From Sphingomonas sp. Leaf67 (GTDB lineage Bacteria > Pseudomonadota > Alphaproteobacteria > Sphingomonadales > Sphingomonadaceae), in the NCBI RefSeq assembly GCF_001421965.1, contig NZ_LMLP01000021.1, forward strand, positions 424,362 through 488,361: a stretch of 64,000 bases of DNA. Direction: 5' to 3'. The notes beneath the pieces were generated by a model, which had not been told where the DNA came from, searched no databases, and saw only the letters and a program-made list of their open reading frames with translations. Position numbers and translations under genes: made by a program. How positions within the stretch are numbered: the stretch's first letter is position 1; the number at the start of each line of letters is the position of its first letter. Shown one piece after another: positions 19,831 to 28,476 of this stretch.

Positions 19831-19863
19831 AGAAACCCCGCCGACCATAGGGTCGACGGGGTT
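19831..19863 (-). terminator. rpsT terminator
   Basis: On the minus strand AACCCCGTCGACC, loop CTAT, GGTCGGCGGGGTT is followed by TCTT. The 13-bp stem has one G-T pair. It is 26 bases past the rpsT stop and separates rpsT from dnaA transcription. Confidence 0.8.
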
Positions 19864-19889
19864 GATCCTGTCCGACGGGGACGAAGCGA

Positions 19890-20153
19890 TCAGGCGATCG
19901 CGCCGACCGCCTTCGTCAGACGCGAGAACTTGCGGCTTGCGGTGTTCTTGTGCAGCACGCCCTTGGCAACGCCACGGGCCAGTTCCGGCTGCACGCTCGC
20001 CAGCGCGGTGGTCGCCGCTTCGCGGTCACCCGCGACGATCGCTGCTTCGACCTTCTTTACGAAGGTACGGATGCGGCCAACGCGCGCACCATTGATTTCC
20101 GCACGACGCGCATTGCGCCGGATACGCTTCTTCGCCTGTGGCGTATTCGCCAT
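19890..20153 (-). CDS. rpsT: 30S ribosomal protein S20
   Basis: 87 residues, typical S20: [17 protein letters not shown] at the start, then [10 protein letters not shown] and [18 protein letters not shown] near the end. It binds 16S rRNA early in 30S assembly. ATG 20153 starts the conserved protein and has GAGGAC upstream. It sits between mutM and dnaA, all on the minus strand. Confidence 0.97.
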   Translation of the reverse strand: MANTPQAKKRIRRNARRAEINGARVGRIRTFVKKVEAAIVAGDREAATTALASVQPELARGVAKGVLHKNTASRKFSRLTKAVGAIA

Positions 20154-20244
20154 GCCGTCCTCGACTCTCGCAAATGATTGGTGCCGATCGAACAATCCGA
20201 CCGGAGAAGGTGCGCCCCTTAACTGGTCGGGCGCGCCAGGTCAA

Positions 20245-21057
20245 CTATTGCTGGCAGGATCGGCACCAGAAGGTGGAGCGGCCGCCGTCGACGCGCCGCT
20301 CGACGATGCCGCCGCACGGGCATGGTTCGCCCTCGCGACCATAGACCCTGAATTGTTTCGAGAAATAGCCCAGTTCGCCATCGGGACGGGCATAATCGCG
20401 CAGGGTCGATCCCCCTGCCTCGATCGCCGATAACAGCACCGCGCGGGTCGCATCCACCAGCGGCGCCAGCCGTTCGCGCGCGATTTGCCCCGCCGGTCGA
20501 GTCGGCGAAATGCCCGCGACGTTCAGCGCCTCGCACACATAGATATTACCGAGTCCCGCGACGATTCGCTGATCGAGCAGCAGGATCTTGACCGGTGCGA
20601 TCCGCCCCGCGAACCGCCGCTCCAGATGCTCCGCGGTGAAGTCCGGTCCCAGCGGCTCGGGCCCTAGTGCGGCAAAGGGCGGCCATGCCGCGACCCCGGC
20701 GGTCGGCAACAGGTCGACCGACCCGAAGCGGCGCGGATCGTTCAGCACCACCTGCCGCCCGGCATCGGTCGCCAGTACCAGATGATCATGGGCCAGCAGC
20801 TCGACCGGATCGACGCGCCAGCGGCCGGACATGCCGAGATGGAAGATGAACGTATCGTCGCGATCGGTCTCGATCAGCCCGTATTTGGCGCGACGCGACA
20901 GGCCGGTCACTGTCGCCCCGGTCAGCCGCTGCCCCAGATCGACCGGCATCGCCCGGCGAAGATCGGCACGATTCGCGATGACCCGCGCCAGCCGCTGACC
21001 GGTCAATACGGGTGCCAGACCGCGAACGGTGGTTTCTACCTCGGGAAGTTCGGGCAT
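20245..21057 (-). CDS. mutM: Formamidopyrimidine-DNA glycosylase
   Basis: 270 residues. The mature N-terminus PELPEVETT supplies the catalytic Pro and Glu; the conserved lysine region and FHLGMSGRW follow. GNIYVCEALNVAGISP is the helix-two-turn-helix, and the C-terminus carries a zinc finger with CPCGG and CRSC. It removes 8-oxoguanine and formamidopyrimidines. The start at 21057 gives the standard length. It is divergent from ubiE. Confidence 0.96.
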   Translation of the reverse strand: MPELPEVETTVRGLAPVLTGQRLARVIANRADLRRAMPVDLGQRLTGATVTGLSRRAKYGLIETDRDDTFIFHLGMSGRWRVDPVELLAHDHLVLATDAGRQVVLNDPRRFGSVDLLPTAGVAAWPPFAALGPEPLGPDFTAEHLERRFAGRIAPVKILLLDQRIVAGLGNIYVCEALNVAGISPTRPAGQIARERLAPLVDATRAVLLSAIEAGGSTLRDYARPDGELGYFSKQFRVYGREGEPCPCGGIVERRVDGGRSTFWCRSCQQ

Positions 21058-21153
21058 GCGGTCTTTCGGCTGACCGGTCGATGGCACCGGTATGTACGCC
21101 GGAAAGCTAGGTTCGGTTTGCTCCGGCCACAAGGCACCGCTAGGGCAGTCTCC

Positions 21154-21885
21154 ATGAACGACACGGTATCCTTCGGTTACGAAGATGTGGCTCCCGCGGA
21201 AAAAACCAAGCGCGTCGGCGATGTCTTCGCCAGCGTCGCCTCGCGCTACGACCTGATGAACGACGCGATGTCGGGGGGCATGCACCGGTTGTGGAAGGAC
21301 CGGTTCGTCGCGCGGGTAAAGCCGCAAAAGGGCGAATCGATCCTCGACATGGCCGGCGGCACCGGCGACATCGCGTTCCGCATGGCGAAGGCCGGCGCGC
21401 ACATCACCGTCGCCGACATCAACCCGGCGATGCTGGGCGTGGGCATGGAACGCGCCGAAAAGCGTGGCATCGACGGTCTGCTCTGGTCCGAACAAAATGC
21501 CGAGACTCTCGATTTCGGCGACCGGGCGTTCGACGGCTATACGATCGCGTTCGGTATCCGCAACGTGACCGACATCCCCAAGGCGTTGCGCGAGGCGCAC
21601 CGCGTGCTGAAGCGCGGCGGGCGCTTCTTCTGTCTCGAATTCTCGACGGCGACGTGGCCGGGCTTTGCCGATGTCTACGACCATTATTCGCACAAGCTGG
21701 TGCCCAAGCTCGGCAAGCTGCTGGCGAATGACGAGGACAGCTATCGCTATCTGATCGAATCGATCCGCCGCTTCCCCGACATGCCGACCTTCGAACGGAT
21801 GATCGGCGAGGCGGGCTTCATCCGCACGCGGGTGGAACCGATCATGGGCGGGCTGGTCGCGATCCATAGCGGGTGGAAGATTTGA
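21154..21885 (+). CDS. ubiE: Ubiquinone/menaquinone C-methyltransferase UbiE
   Basis: 243 residues. Class I SAM-dependent fold with DMAGGTGDIAFRM (~67-79), the acidic ADINPAML strand end, and the UbiE signatures YDLMNDAMSGGMHRLWKD and DYTIAFGIRNV-like block. It carries out the C-methylation step of ubiquinone synthesis. ATG 21154 begins the conserved protein; sequence before it in the same frame belongs to the intergenic region. First gene of a long overlapping operon. Confidence 0.95.
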   Translation: MNDTVSFGYEDVAPAEKTKRVGDVFASVASRYDLMNDAMSGGMHRLWKDRFVARVKPQKGESILDMAGGTGDIAFRMAKAGAHITVADINPAMLGVGMERAEKRGIDGLLWSEQNAETLDFGDRAFDGYTIAFGIRNVTDIPKALREAHRVLKRGGRFFCLEFSTATWPGFADVYDHYSHKLVPKLGKLLANDEDSYRYLIESIRRFPDMPTFERMIGEAGFIRTRVEPIMGGLVAIHSGWKI

Positions 21886-21901
21886 TGCGGCATGCATCAA
21901 A

Positions 21902-21919
21902 CCCCCGCGCAGGCGGGGG
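21902..21919. repeat. Single hairpin of the GCGCAGGCGGG family
   Basis: CCCCCGCGCAGGCGGGGG lies between ubiE and ubiB. It shares its core with the units at 13342, 42526 and 50054. Confidence 0.75.
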
Positions 21920-21937
21920 TCCAGGGCAAAAGGCCGC

Positions 21938-23470
21938 ATGACGTCGACCCTCACCCATTACTGGCGCATCCTGAAATGGGGGCGCACGCTCGCGCGCCAT
22001 GGCGCGTTGATCGAGCTCGAGCGCAACCCGCGCACGCCGCCGCGCCTGCGCCGGGTCGTGCGTCTCGCCCGGCTGGGCGCGCGCGTCCCCGCGACTCCGC
22101 GCTATGCCGAGGCGTTCGCGGCGCTGGGACCGGCGGCGATCAAGCTGGGCCAGACGCTCGCCACCCGCCCCGATCTGGTCGGCGAGGATGTGGCGCAGGA
22201 CCTGTTGTCGCTGCAGGACGCGCTGCCGCCGCTGTCATGGGCCGTGGTGCGCCCGGCGATCGAGTCGGGGCTGGGCCAGCCGATCGAGCGCCTGTTCCAG
22301 TCGATCGAGGAAAGCCCGGTCGGTGCCGCGTCGATCGCACAGGTCCACCGCGCCATCACCACCGACGGCCGCCGGGTCGCGGTGAAGGTGCTGCGGCCAG
22401 GCGTCGAGGCCCAGTTCTTCGACGCGATCGACACCTATGAATGGGCCGCCGCCCGCATGGAGACGATGGGCGGCGAACTGCGGCGGCTGCGCCCGCGCCT
22501 CGTGATCGAGACGATGAAGCGCTGGACCGCGCGCGAACTCGACCTGCGCCGCGAAGCCGCTTCCGCGTCGGAACTGGCACAGGGGATGGAGGCGGAGCCC
22601 GACTTCACCATTCCCGACATCGACTGGCAGCGGACCACGTCCAAGATCCTGACCACCGAGTGGATCGACGGCATCAAACTGTCGAACCGCCCGGCGCTGA
22701 TCGCGGCGGGGCACGACCTGCACGCGATGGCGACACGGCTGGTCCGCGCGTTCCTGCGACAGGCGATCGCCGACGGGTTCTTCCATGCCGATATGCACCA
22801 GGGCAATCTGTTCGCCCTGCCCGATGGTCGCATCGCCGCGATCGATTTCGGGATTATGGGCCGGATCGACCGCCGGGCGCGGGTTTGGTTGGCCGAGATC
22901 CTGTATGGCCTCATTACCGGGGACTATAAGCGCGTCGCGGAGATCCATTTCGAGGCGGGCTATGTCCCCGCCCATCACAACGTCGCCGAATTCGCCACCG
23001 CGCTGCGTGCCGTCGGCGAACCGATGCGCGGGCTGGCGGTCAAGGACATGTCGGTCGGCATGATGCTCGATTCGCTGTTCAACATCACCCGCGACTTCGA
23101 CATGGAAACGCAGCCGCACCTGCTGCTGCTGCAAAAGACGATGGTGATGGTCGAGGGGGTCGCGACCGCGCTCGATCCCGACATCAACCTGTGGGAGACG
23201 GCGGCGCCGTTCGTGCGCGGCTGGATTCGCGATGAGCTGGGGCCGGAGGCGATGGTCGCCGACCGGATCATCACCGACCTGCGCACCTTTGCCCGGCTGC
23301 CCGACCTGATCCGCAATATCGAGGCGCGCTATCCCGCGCCCGGCGGTGCCCCGCCCTCCCCGCCGCTGCCCGAGGTCGCCGTCGTCCGCGTCGGCGGCGG
23401 CTGGCGCTATGCGGCGGTCGGGATCGTCGGCGGCCTCGTCGGTGCGGCCTCGGCGATGCTGCTGGGATGA
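21938..23470 (+). CDS. ubiB: UbiB kinase-like protein of ubiquinone synthesis
   Basis: 510 residues. Hallmarks of the UbiB/ADCK family are present: the KxGQ motif in AAIKLGQTLATRPDLVG (~67-83), the Ala-rich loop VGAASIAQVHRA, the VAVKVLRPG lysine, and FHADMHQGNLF with AIDFGIMG for metal and ATP binding. Two C-terminal hydrophobic segments anchor it in the membrane. It is an atypical ATPase that supports the ubiquinone-synthesis complex. Its stop overlaps the next start. Confidence 0.95.
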   Translation: MTSTLTHYWRILKWGRTLARHGALIELERNPRTPPRLRRVVRLARLGARVPATPRYAEAFAALGPAAIKLGQTLATRPDLVGEDVAQDLLSLQDALPPLSWAVVRPAIESGLGQPIERLFQSIEESPVGAASIAQVHRAITTDGRRVAVKVLRPGVEAQFFDAIDTYEWAAARMETMGGELRRLRPRLVIETMKRWTARELDLRREAASASELAQGMEAEPDFTIPDIDWQRTTSKILTTEWIDGIKLSNRPALIAAGHDLHAMATRLVRAFLRQAIADGFFHADMHQGNLFALPDGRIAAIDFGIMGRIDRRARVWLAEILYGLITGDYKRVAEIHFEAGYVPAHHNVAEFATALRAVGEPMRGLAVKDMSVGMMLDSLFNITRDFDMETQPHLLLLQKTMVMVEGVATALDPDINLWETAAPFVRGWIRDELGPEAMVADRIITDLRTFARLPDLIRNIEARYPAPGGAPPSPPLPEVAVVRVGGGWRYAAVGIVGGLVGAASAMLLG

Positions 23471-24555
23471 TCCGCGCGCGACCGCCGGTCTGGCTGTCGT
23501 GCTCCAGCCGGTTCGCGACGCTGCGGCCCGGCATGGCGCTTGGCATCGCGCTGCTGGCGCTTGCCCTGCTGGCATCGGCCTGGTTCCTGCCGGCCGAGGA
23601 CACGGCCCGCGACGCGCCGCTCGGTGTCGACATCTATGCCTCGGTCGTCGACGGTCTGCGGAGCGGTGGCGATTATTATGCCGTTGCTGCGCAGGAACTG
23701 CGCGCCAATCGTACCCCGCTCCACCCCTTCCCCGCGATCCGCCTGCCGACGCTGAGCGTGGTGCAGGCAGCGCTGCCCGACCTCGTCTCGATCCTGTTGC
23801 TGATCGCCATCGCCGCCGCCGCCGGCCTGGCATGGAGCCGGCGGATCGGCGGCTGGTTCGAACGCGGCCCGCCGCGCATCGCCGCGCTGTTCCTGCTGGC
23901 CGGCGGCATGGTCGCGTTCGTCCAGCCGTCGCTGGTGGCGTTCCACGACCTATGGGCCGGGCTGCTGATCGCATGGTCGCTGGCGATCCGGCGCGAGGAC
24001 CGCTGGGTCGAGGCGGTCGCACTGGCACTGTGCGCGATGGTGATCCGGGAAACGGCGGCGCTCTATGCACTGGCGATGCTGGCGGCGGCACTGCTGGACG
24101 GGCGTCGGCGCGAGGCGCTGGGCTGGGTCGCGGCGCTGCTGGTGTTCGTCGCCATCCTGCTGCTCCATGCCCGCGCGGTCGCGCTGGTCGCCGGGCCGCT
24201 CGACGCGGTGTCGCCCGGCTGGAGCGGTCTGCACGGCCCCGGCCTGTTCGCTTCCGCCATGGCACGATCGACCGCGCTCATCATCCTGCCATGGTGGCTG
24301 GGCGCGCCGCTGGCGATGCTGGCGATGCTCGGCTGGGCGGCGGCACCGGGCCCGCTCGGCGGACGTGCCGCGCTGACCTTTGGCGGATATGCGCTGGCGA
24401 TCGCGGTGTTCGCACGCACCGACAACTTCTACTGGGCGCTCGCCGCCGCCCCTGCCTATCTGGTGGGCATGGCGTTTCTTCCCGACGCGGTACGCGATCT
24501 GGCCCGGCCGATCCTCGACAGGCGGCGTGTTCGGGTGCAGAGAATTACCCGATGA
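23467..24555 (+). CDS. Multi-pass membrane protein, glycosyltransferase-C-like
   Basis: 362 residues with about 8-9 hydrophobic helices. Between helices 1 and 2 there is a periplasmic loop with VDIYASVVDGLRSGGDYY, reminiscent of the first loop of GT-C or DUF-type polyprenyl-sugar transferases, where an Asp is used in catalysis. Homology is not certain. ATGA couples it to ubiB upstream, and its own stop overlaps coaBC. Its presence inside the ubi-coa operon is unusual. Confidence 0.65.
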   Translation: MIRARPPVWLSCSSRFATLRPGMALGIALLALALLASAWFLPAEDTARDAPLGVDIYASVVDGLRSGGDYYAVAAQELRANRTPLHPFPAIRLPTLSVVQAALPDLVSILLLIAIAAAAGLAWSRRIGGWFERGPPRIAALFLLAGGMVAFVQPSLVAFHDLWAGLLIAWSLAIRREDRWVEAVALALCAMVIRETAALYALAMLAAALLDGRRREALGWVAALLVFVAILLLHARAVALVAGPLDAVSPGWSGLHGPGLFASAMARSTALIILPWWLGAPLAMLAMLGWAAAPGPLGGRAALTFGGYALAIAVFARTDNFYWALAAAPAYLVGMAFLPDAVRDLARPILDRRRVRVQRITR

Positions 24556-25727
24556 CACGCATATTGCTGATCGTCGGTGGCGGCATCGCCGCGTACAAGG
24601 CGTGCGAGCTGATCCGCCTGTTGCGCGGCCGCGGCCATAGCGTCCGCTGCGTGCTTACCGATGGCGGCGCGCAGTTCGTGACGCCGATGACGCTGGCGGC
24701 GCTGAGCGAACAGCCGGTCCATACCAGCCTGTGGGACCTGAAGGACGAGGCGGAAATGGGCCATATCCAGCTTAGCCGCCAGGCCGACCTGGTGGTCGTC
24801 GCCCCCGCCACTGCCGATCTGCTCGCCCGCATGGCGGCGGGCATGGCCGACGATCTCGCCACCACGCTGCTGCTCGCCACCGACAAGCCGGTGCTGGCCG
24901 TCCCGGCGATGAACGTCCGCATGTGGCAACATGCCGCGACCACCGACAATGTCGCGACCCTGCGCCGGCGCGGCGTGACCGTCCTCGACCCCGATGACGG
25001 GGCAATGGCCTGCGGCGAATTCGGCCCCGGCCGCCTGCCCGAACCGCCCGCGATCGTCGCCGCGATCGAGGCGATGACGACCCCGACCAACCCGTCGCTG
25101 GCCGGTCGCCATGTGCTGGTGACCGCCGGCCCGACGCATGAGGCGATCGATCCGGTCCGCTATCTCGCCAACCGCTCCTCGGGCAAACAGGGTTTCGCCA
25201 TCGCCGCCGCGTGCGCTGCGCGCGGTGCGCAGGTGACGCTGATCGCCGGGCCGGTGACTCTGCCGACCCCGCGGGGGGTGACGCGGGTCGATGTCGAATC
25301 GGCGCGCGACATGGCCAATGCGGTGGCACAGGCGCTGCCCGCCGACGCCGCCGTCATGGTCGCCGCCGTCGCCGACTGGCAGGTCGAGGCCGCCCCGTCC
25401 AAACTGAAGAAGGGCGACGGCCCGCCGACGCTCACCCTGCTGCCCAATCCCGACATCCTCGCCATGCTCGGCCGGTCGCCGCGCCGCCCGCGCCTGCTGG
25501 TCGGCTTCGCGGCCGAAACCGACGACGTGCTCGCCCATGCCACCGCCAAGCGCAGCGCCAAGAATGCCGACTGGATCGTCGCCAACGACGTGTCGGGCGA
25601 TGTGATGGGCGGGGATCGCAACGCGGTCCACCTCGTCACCGCTGACGGTGTCGAACGCTGGTCCGACGCCGCGAAGACCGATATCGCGGCCCGGCTGGCC
25701 GACCGGATTGCCGATGCGCTGCTTTAG
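24552..25727 (+). CDS. coaBC: Bifunctional phosphopantothenoylcysteine decarboxylase/synthetase
   Basis: 391 residues. The N-terminal CoaC half is a flavoprotein: GGGIAAYKACELIRLL, the active-site His in MGHIQLSR, VPAMNVRMW (the PXMNXXMW motif) and the ACGEFGPGRLPEP flap with its Cys. The C-terminal CoaB half starts near residue 190 with VLVTAGPTHEAIDPVR, NRSSGKQGFAIA and AAVADW. Together they turn 4'-phosphopantothenate into 4'-phosphopantetheine for CoA. ATG 24552 gives the ATGA overlap with the gene before. Confidence 0.95.
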   Translation: MTRILLIVGGGIAAYKACELIRLLRGRGHSVRCVLTDGGAQFVTPMTLAALSEQPVHTSLWDLKDEAEMGHIQLSRQADLVVVAPATADLLARMAAGMADDLATTLLLATDKPVLAVPAMNVRMWQHAATTDNVATLRRRGVTVLDPDDGAMACGEFGPGRLPEPPAIVAAIEAMTTPTNPSLAGRHVLVTAGPTHEAIDPVRYLANRSSGKQGFAIAAACAARGAQVTLIAGPVTLPTPRGVTRVDVESARDMANAVAQALPADAAVMVAAVADWQVEAAPSKLKKGDGPPTLTLLPNPDILAMLGRSPRRPRLLVGFAAETDDVLAHATAKRSAKNADWIVANDVSGDVMGGDRNAVHLVTADGVERWSDAAKTDIAARLADRIADALL

Positions 25728-26520
25728 TCCCTTGCTGCTCCTTGCCGCTGTCGGCTGCGCCACGACCGCGCCGCCGCCGGTGACGCTGGCCGGTGCCAGT
25801 TTCGGCCCGACCGCGTCGCGCGATGTCCGCACCCTCGTCCTCGTGCTGCACGGCGACGGCGACGGCATGGTGCCCGCCGCGTTCAACGACGCCGCTCATG
25901 CCATTGCCGACGCGATCCCCGGCGCGCGCGCGGTCGCGTTGCTGCGGCCCGGTTATCGCGACATGGCGGGCAACGCATCGCCCGGCACCCGCGGCGGGAC
26001 CGACGGCGACAGCTATACCGCCGATCGTGTGGCGGCGGTCGCCGATGCGATTGCGGGCTGGCGCACCCGCTATCCACAGGCGCGCGTGATCCTCGTCGGG
26101 CAATCGGGCGGGGCGGCGATGGCGGCGACGTTGATGGGGGTCCGTCCGGGGCTGGTCGACGGCGTCGTGCTGGCGGGTTGCCCGTGCATGTTGCCCGAAT
26201 GGCGCAAATATCGCGCGAATCAGGGGGCGGCCGGGTTCAGGACGGCAGTGGACAGCTTCGATCCTTTGCAGACCGTCGGCGGCGTCGCGCCATCGACCCG
26301 CGTCGCGCTGCTGGTGGGTGCCGACGACCGGGAAACGCCGCTGCGCTTTTCGCGCGGCTATGCCGAGGCGCTGGCGCTGCGCGGCATCGCCACCGATTAC
26401 CGCGTCCTGCCCGGGCGCGGGCATGACCTGTTGCGCGACGGCGACCTGATCGATGCGGTACGCCGCATGGCCGCCGCGCCGCCCACGGCCCCGCAACGCA
26501 ATGCGATGGTGACGCCGTGA
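25714..26520 (+). CDS. Alpha/beta-hydrolase lipoprotein
   Basis: 268 residues. The N-terminus [18 protein letters not shown] is a lipoprotein signal with lipobox AVGC. The hydrolase fold shows LVLHGDGD (oxyanion strand), the nucleophile elbow [14 protein letters not shown] as a likely Asp site and LPGRGHDL for the His. An esterase or peptidase at the envelope is likely; substrate unknown. ATG 25714 is inside the coaBC end (14-base overlap); an upstream in-frame ATG at 25648 would bury the signal peptide. Confidence 0.75.
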   Translation: MRCFSPLLLLAAVGCATTAPPPVTLAGASFGPTASRDVRTLVLVLHGDGDGMVPAAFNDAAHAIADAIPGARAVALLRPGYRDMAGNASPGTRGGTDGDSYTADRVAAVADAIAGWRTRYPQARVILVGQSGGAAMAATLMGVRPGLVDGVVLAGCPCMLPEWRKYRANQGAAGFRTAVDSFDPLQTVGGVAPSTRVALLVGADDRETPLRFSRGYAEALALRGIATDYRVLPGRGHDLLRDGDLIDAVRRMAAAPPTAPQRNAMVTP

Positions 26521-26954
26521 TCCCGATCCGCCTGCGGCGCCTGCCCCATGGGCATGACCTGCCGCTGCCCGCCTATGCCACCGCCGGTGCGGCGGGCATG
26601 GACGTGGTCGCCGCCGAGGAGGTCGAACTTGCCCCCGGTGCGCGCCACGCCGTCGCGACCGGCTTCGCTATCGCGATCCCCGATGGGTTCGAGGTACAGG
26701 TCCGCCCACGCTCGGGCCTCGCGCTTAAAAATGGCATCACCTGCCTGAACACCCCCGGGACGATCGACAGCGATTATCGCGGGGAAGTGAAGGTGATTCT
26801 AGCCAATCTCGGCGACCAACCGTTCCGCGTCGTGCGCGGCGAACGCATCGCGCAGCTCGTCCCTGCCGCCGTCACCCGCGCCGACGTGATCGAGGTCGAT
26901 ACGCTCGACGATACCGCACGCGGCACCGGCGGATTCGGCTCGACCGGGCGATGA
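26517..26954 (+). CDS. dut: dUTP diphosphatase
   Basis: 145 residues with all five dUTPase motifs: [12 protein letters not shown] motif 1, [11 protein letters not shown] motif 2, [13 protein letters not shown] motif 3, RIAQLVPA motif 4 and the C-terminal [10 protein letters not shown] motif 5. The trimeric enzyme removes dUTP and makes dUMP. Start is GTG 26517, overlapping the previous stop (GTGA), and it ends in an ATGA overlap. Confidence 0.96.
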   Translation: MIPIRLRRLPHGHDLPLPAYATAGAAGMDVVAAEEVELAPGARHAVATGFAIAIPDGFEVQVRPRSGLALKNGITCLNTPGTIDSDYRGEVKVILANLGDQPFRVVRGERIAQLVPAAVTRADVIEVDTLDDTARGTGGFGSTGR

Positions 26955-27373
26955 CGCTGCTGACCCTTTTAACGCTGGTGCAGGCGATGCCGCTGGTGCC
27001 GACGCCGGTGCCCGCCGCTCCCCCGATCGCCCGGTCGCCGATCGACTGGGCCGCCCTGCCGCCCCTGCCCTATCGCCGGACTCCGCAACCGACGACGTCG
27101 ATGGTCAATTTCGTCGTGACCGAACTGCGTCGCAACGAATGCCCGCGCCCCATGCCGGTGATGGGCCGCACCCAGTTGCAGGTCGACGTCGCGGTGCTGA
27201 TCGGCGAGGATGATCTGGTCCGTGCCACCATCCCCCGTGCGATCGGCTGTCCGACCGTTGAACAATATGGTGCCGGGCTGGTCGTCAGCTTCGCACGCGG
27301 CAATCTGATGCCGCACTTCGTCAAAGGTGGCAGCTGGTACCGCGCATCGTTGCGGTTCGACTGGACCGAATGA
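26951..27373 (+). CDS. Small secreted protein of unknown function
   Basis: 140 residues. A hydrophobic N-terminus ([17 protein letters not shown]) looks like a weak signal peptide or membrane anchor, followed by a Pro-rich stretch to about 45. The rest is an alpha/beta domain with two cysteines (NECPRP and AIGCPT), which could form a disulfide in the periplasm. The C-terminal half resembles TonB-like C-terminal layouts only loosely. Overlaps dut and the ThiF-like gene (ATGA at both ends). Confidence 0.6.
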   Translation: MTLLTLLTLVQAMPLVPTPVPAAPPIARSPIDWAALPPLPYRRTPQPTTSMVNFVVTELRRNECPRPMPVMGRTQLQVDVAVLIGEDDLVRATIPRAIGCPTVEQYGAGLVVSFARGNLMPHFVKGGSWYRASLRFDWTE

Positions 27374-28119
27374 CCTTTTCCGACGCCGAACTCGATCGCT
27401 ACGCCCGCCACCTCGTCCTGCGCGAGATCGGCGGCGCGGGACAGGCGGCGCTGAAGGCCGCGCGTGTCGTCGTCATCGGCGCGGGCGGTATCGGTTCGCC
27501 CGCGCTGCAATATTTGGCGGCGGCGGGGGTCGGCACGCTGATCGTGATCGACGACGACCGGGTCGACGCCAGCAACCTGCAACGCCAGACGCTGTTCGGG
27601 GACGGCGATATCGGCACGGCCAAGGTGACCGCCGCCGCGCAGGCACTCGGCCGCATCAACCCGTATGTCACGGTCGAGCCGGTCGCCACGCGGATCGACG
27701 CGGCCAACGCCGGCAAGCTGCTCGCCGGGGCGGACGTGATCCTCGACGGCTGCGACAACTTCGCCACCCGCCTGATCGTCGCCGATGCCGCGCTGGCGGC
27801 GCGCGTTCCGCTGGTCTCGGCGGCGGTCGGCCAGTTCGAGGGGCAATTGGGGGTCTTTCGCGGCTGGGAAGCGCATCTGCCCTGTTATCGCTGCTTCGTC
27901 GGCAACGATCCCGCCCGCGCCGATGCCAGTTGCGCCGATCAGGGGGTGCTGGGCGCGCTGACCGGGGTGATGGGCAGCCTCGCCGCGCTGGAGACCATCC
28001 GCGCGATCGTCGGCTTCGGCGACGATCCGGCGGGCAAGCTGCTGGTCGCCGACCTGCTCGCCTTCCGCTTCCGCACCCTGTCGCTGCCGAAGGATCCGGG
28101 CTGCCGATGCGCGGGCTGA
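27370..28119 (+). CDS. ThiF/MoeB/HesA-family E1-like adenylyltransferase
   Basis: 249 residues. Rossmann motif GAGGIGSPALQYLAAAGVG (~38-56), the ASNLQRQ arginine finger, and DGCDNFATR with the catalytic Asp. PCYRCF gives one Cys pair; the C-terminal pair reads CRC instead of the usual CxxC. Such proteins adenylate the C-terminal Gly of a sulfur carrier (ThiS, MoaD) for sulfur transfer. Which carrier it serves is not visible here. The downstream DsrE-like gene overlaps it by 13 bases. Confidence 0.85.
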   Translation: MTFSDAELDRYARHLVLREIGGAGQAALKAARVVVIGAGGIGSPALQYLAAAGVGTLIVIDDDRVDASNLQRQTLFGDGDIGTAKVTAAAQALGRINPYVTVEPVATRIDAANAGKLLAGADVILDGCDNFATRLIVADAALAARVPLVSAAVGQFEGQLGVFRGWEAHLPCYRCFVGNDPARADASCADQGVLGALTGVMGSLAALETIRAIVGFGDDPAGKLLVADLLAFRFRTLSLPKDPGCRCAG

Positions 28120-28442
28120 CGATCGTCGTCGTCGCGCCCGACCCCGACCGCTTCCGCGCCGCCCTGACCATCGCCTGCGCCGCAGCGGCGCTGGGCGGCC
28201 GAACGCGGGTCTATCTGCATGAGGGAGCCGTGGCGCTGCTGGCGATGGCCGGGAGCGCGCCGGAGGGCTTGCCGAACCTGACCGGGCTTCGGGCCGTCGC
28301 GATCGAGAGCGGCGTCGAATTGATCGCCTGTCAGACCGGGCTCGCGCTCGCCGGGCTGGCGGCGGACGAAGCGGCGGTCGCGGCAGGTGGCATGATCGAC
28401 CTGCTCGCGACGCTTGCCGACGACCGGCTGGTCACCGTGTAG
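28107..28442 (+). CDS. DsrE/DsrF-like small protein
   Basis: 111 residues: beta strand TIVVVAPDPDRF, helix ALTIACAAAALGG, strand RVYLHEGAVALL, and IACQTGLALAGL with a Cys in the position used for persulfide transfer in DsrE-like proteins. Last gene of the ubiE operon, overlapping the ThiF-like gene, which suggests the pair acts together in sulfur relay. That pairing is inference. Confidence 0.75.
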   Translation: MRGLTIVVVAPDPDRFRAALTIACAAAALGGRTRVYLHEGAVALLAMAGSAPEGLPNLTGLRAVAIESGVELIACQTGLALAGLAADEAAVAAGGMIDLLATLADDRLVTV

Positions 28443-28476
28443 ACGGGGCGGAGGCCGCGGCCCCCGCCCGACCCGC

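Noticed and set aside
19424..19889. A replication origin next to dnaA
   Set aside because: No DnaA-box-like TTATCCACA sites or clustered AT-rich repeats were found; only one short AT-rich patch.
23346..24551. An upstream in-frame extension of coaBC
   Set aside because: It runs through ubiB and the membrane-protein gene in another frame and is not conserved with CoaBC; ATG 24552 gives the normal start.
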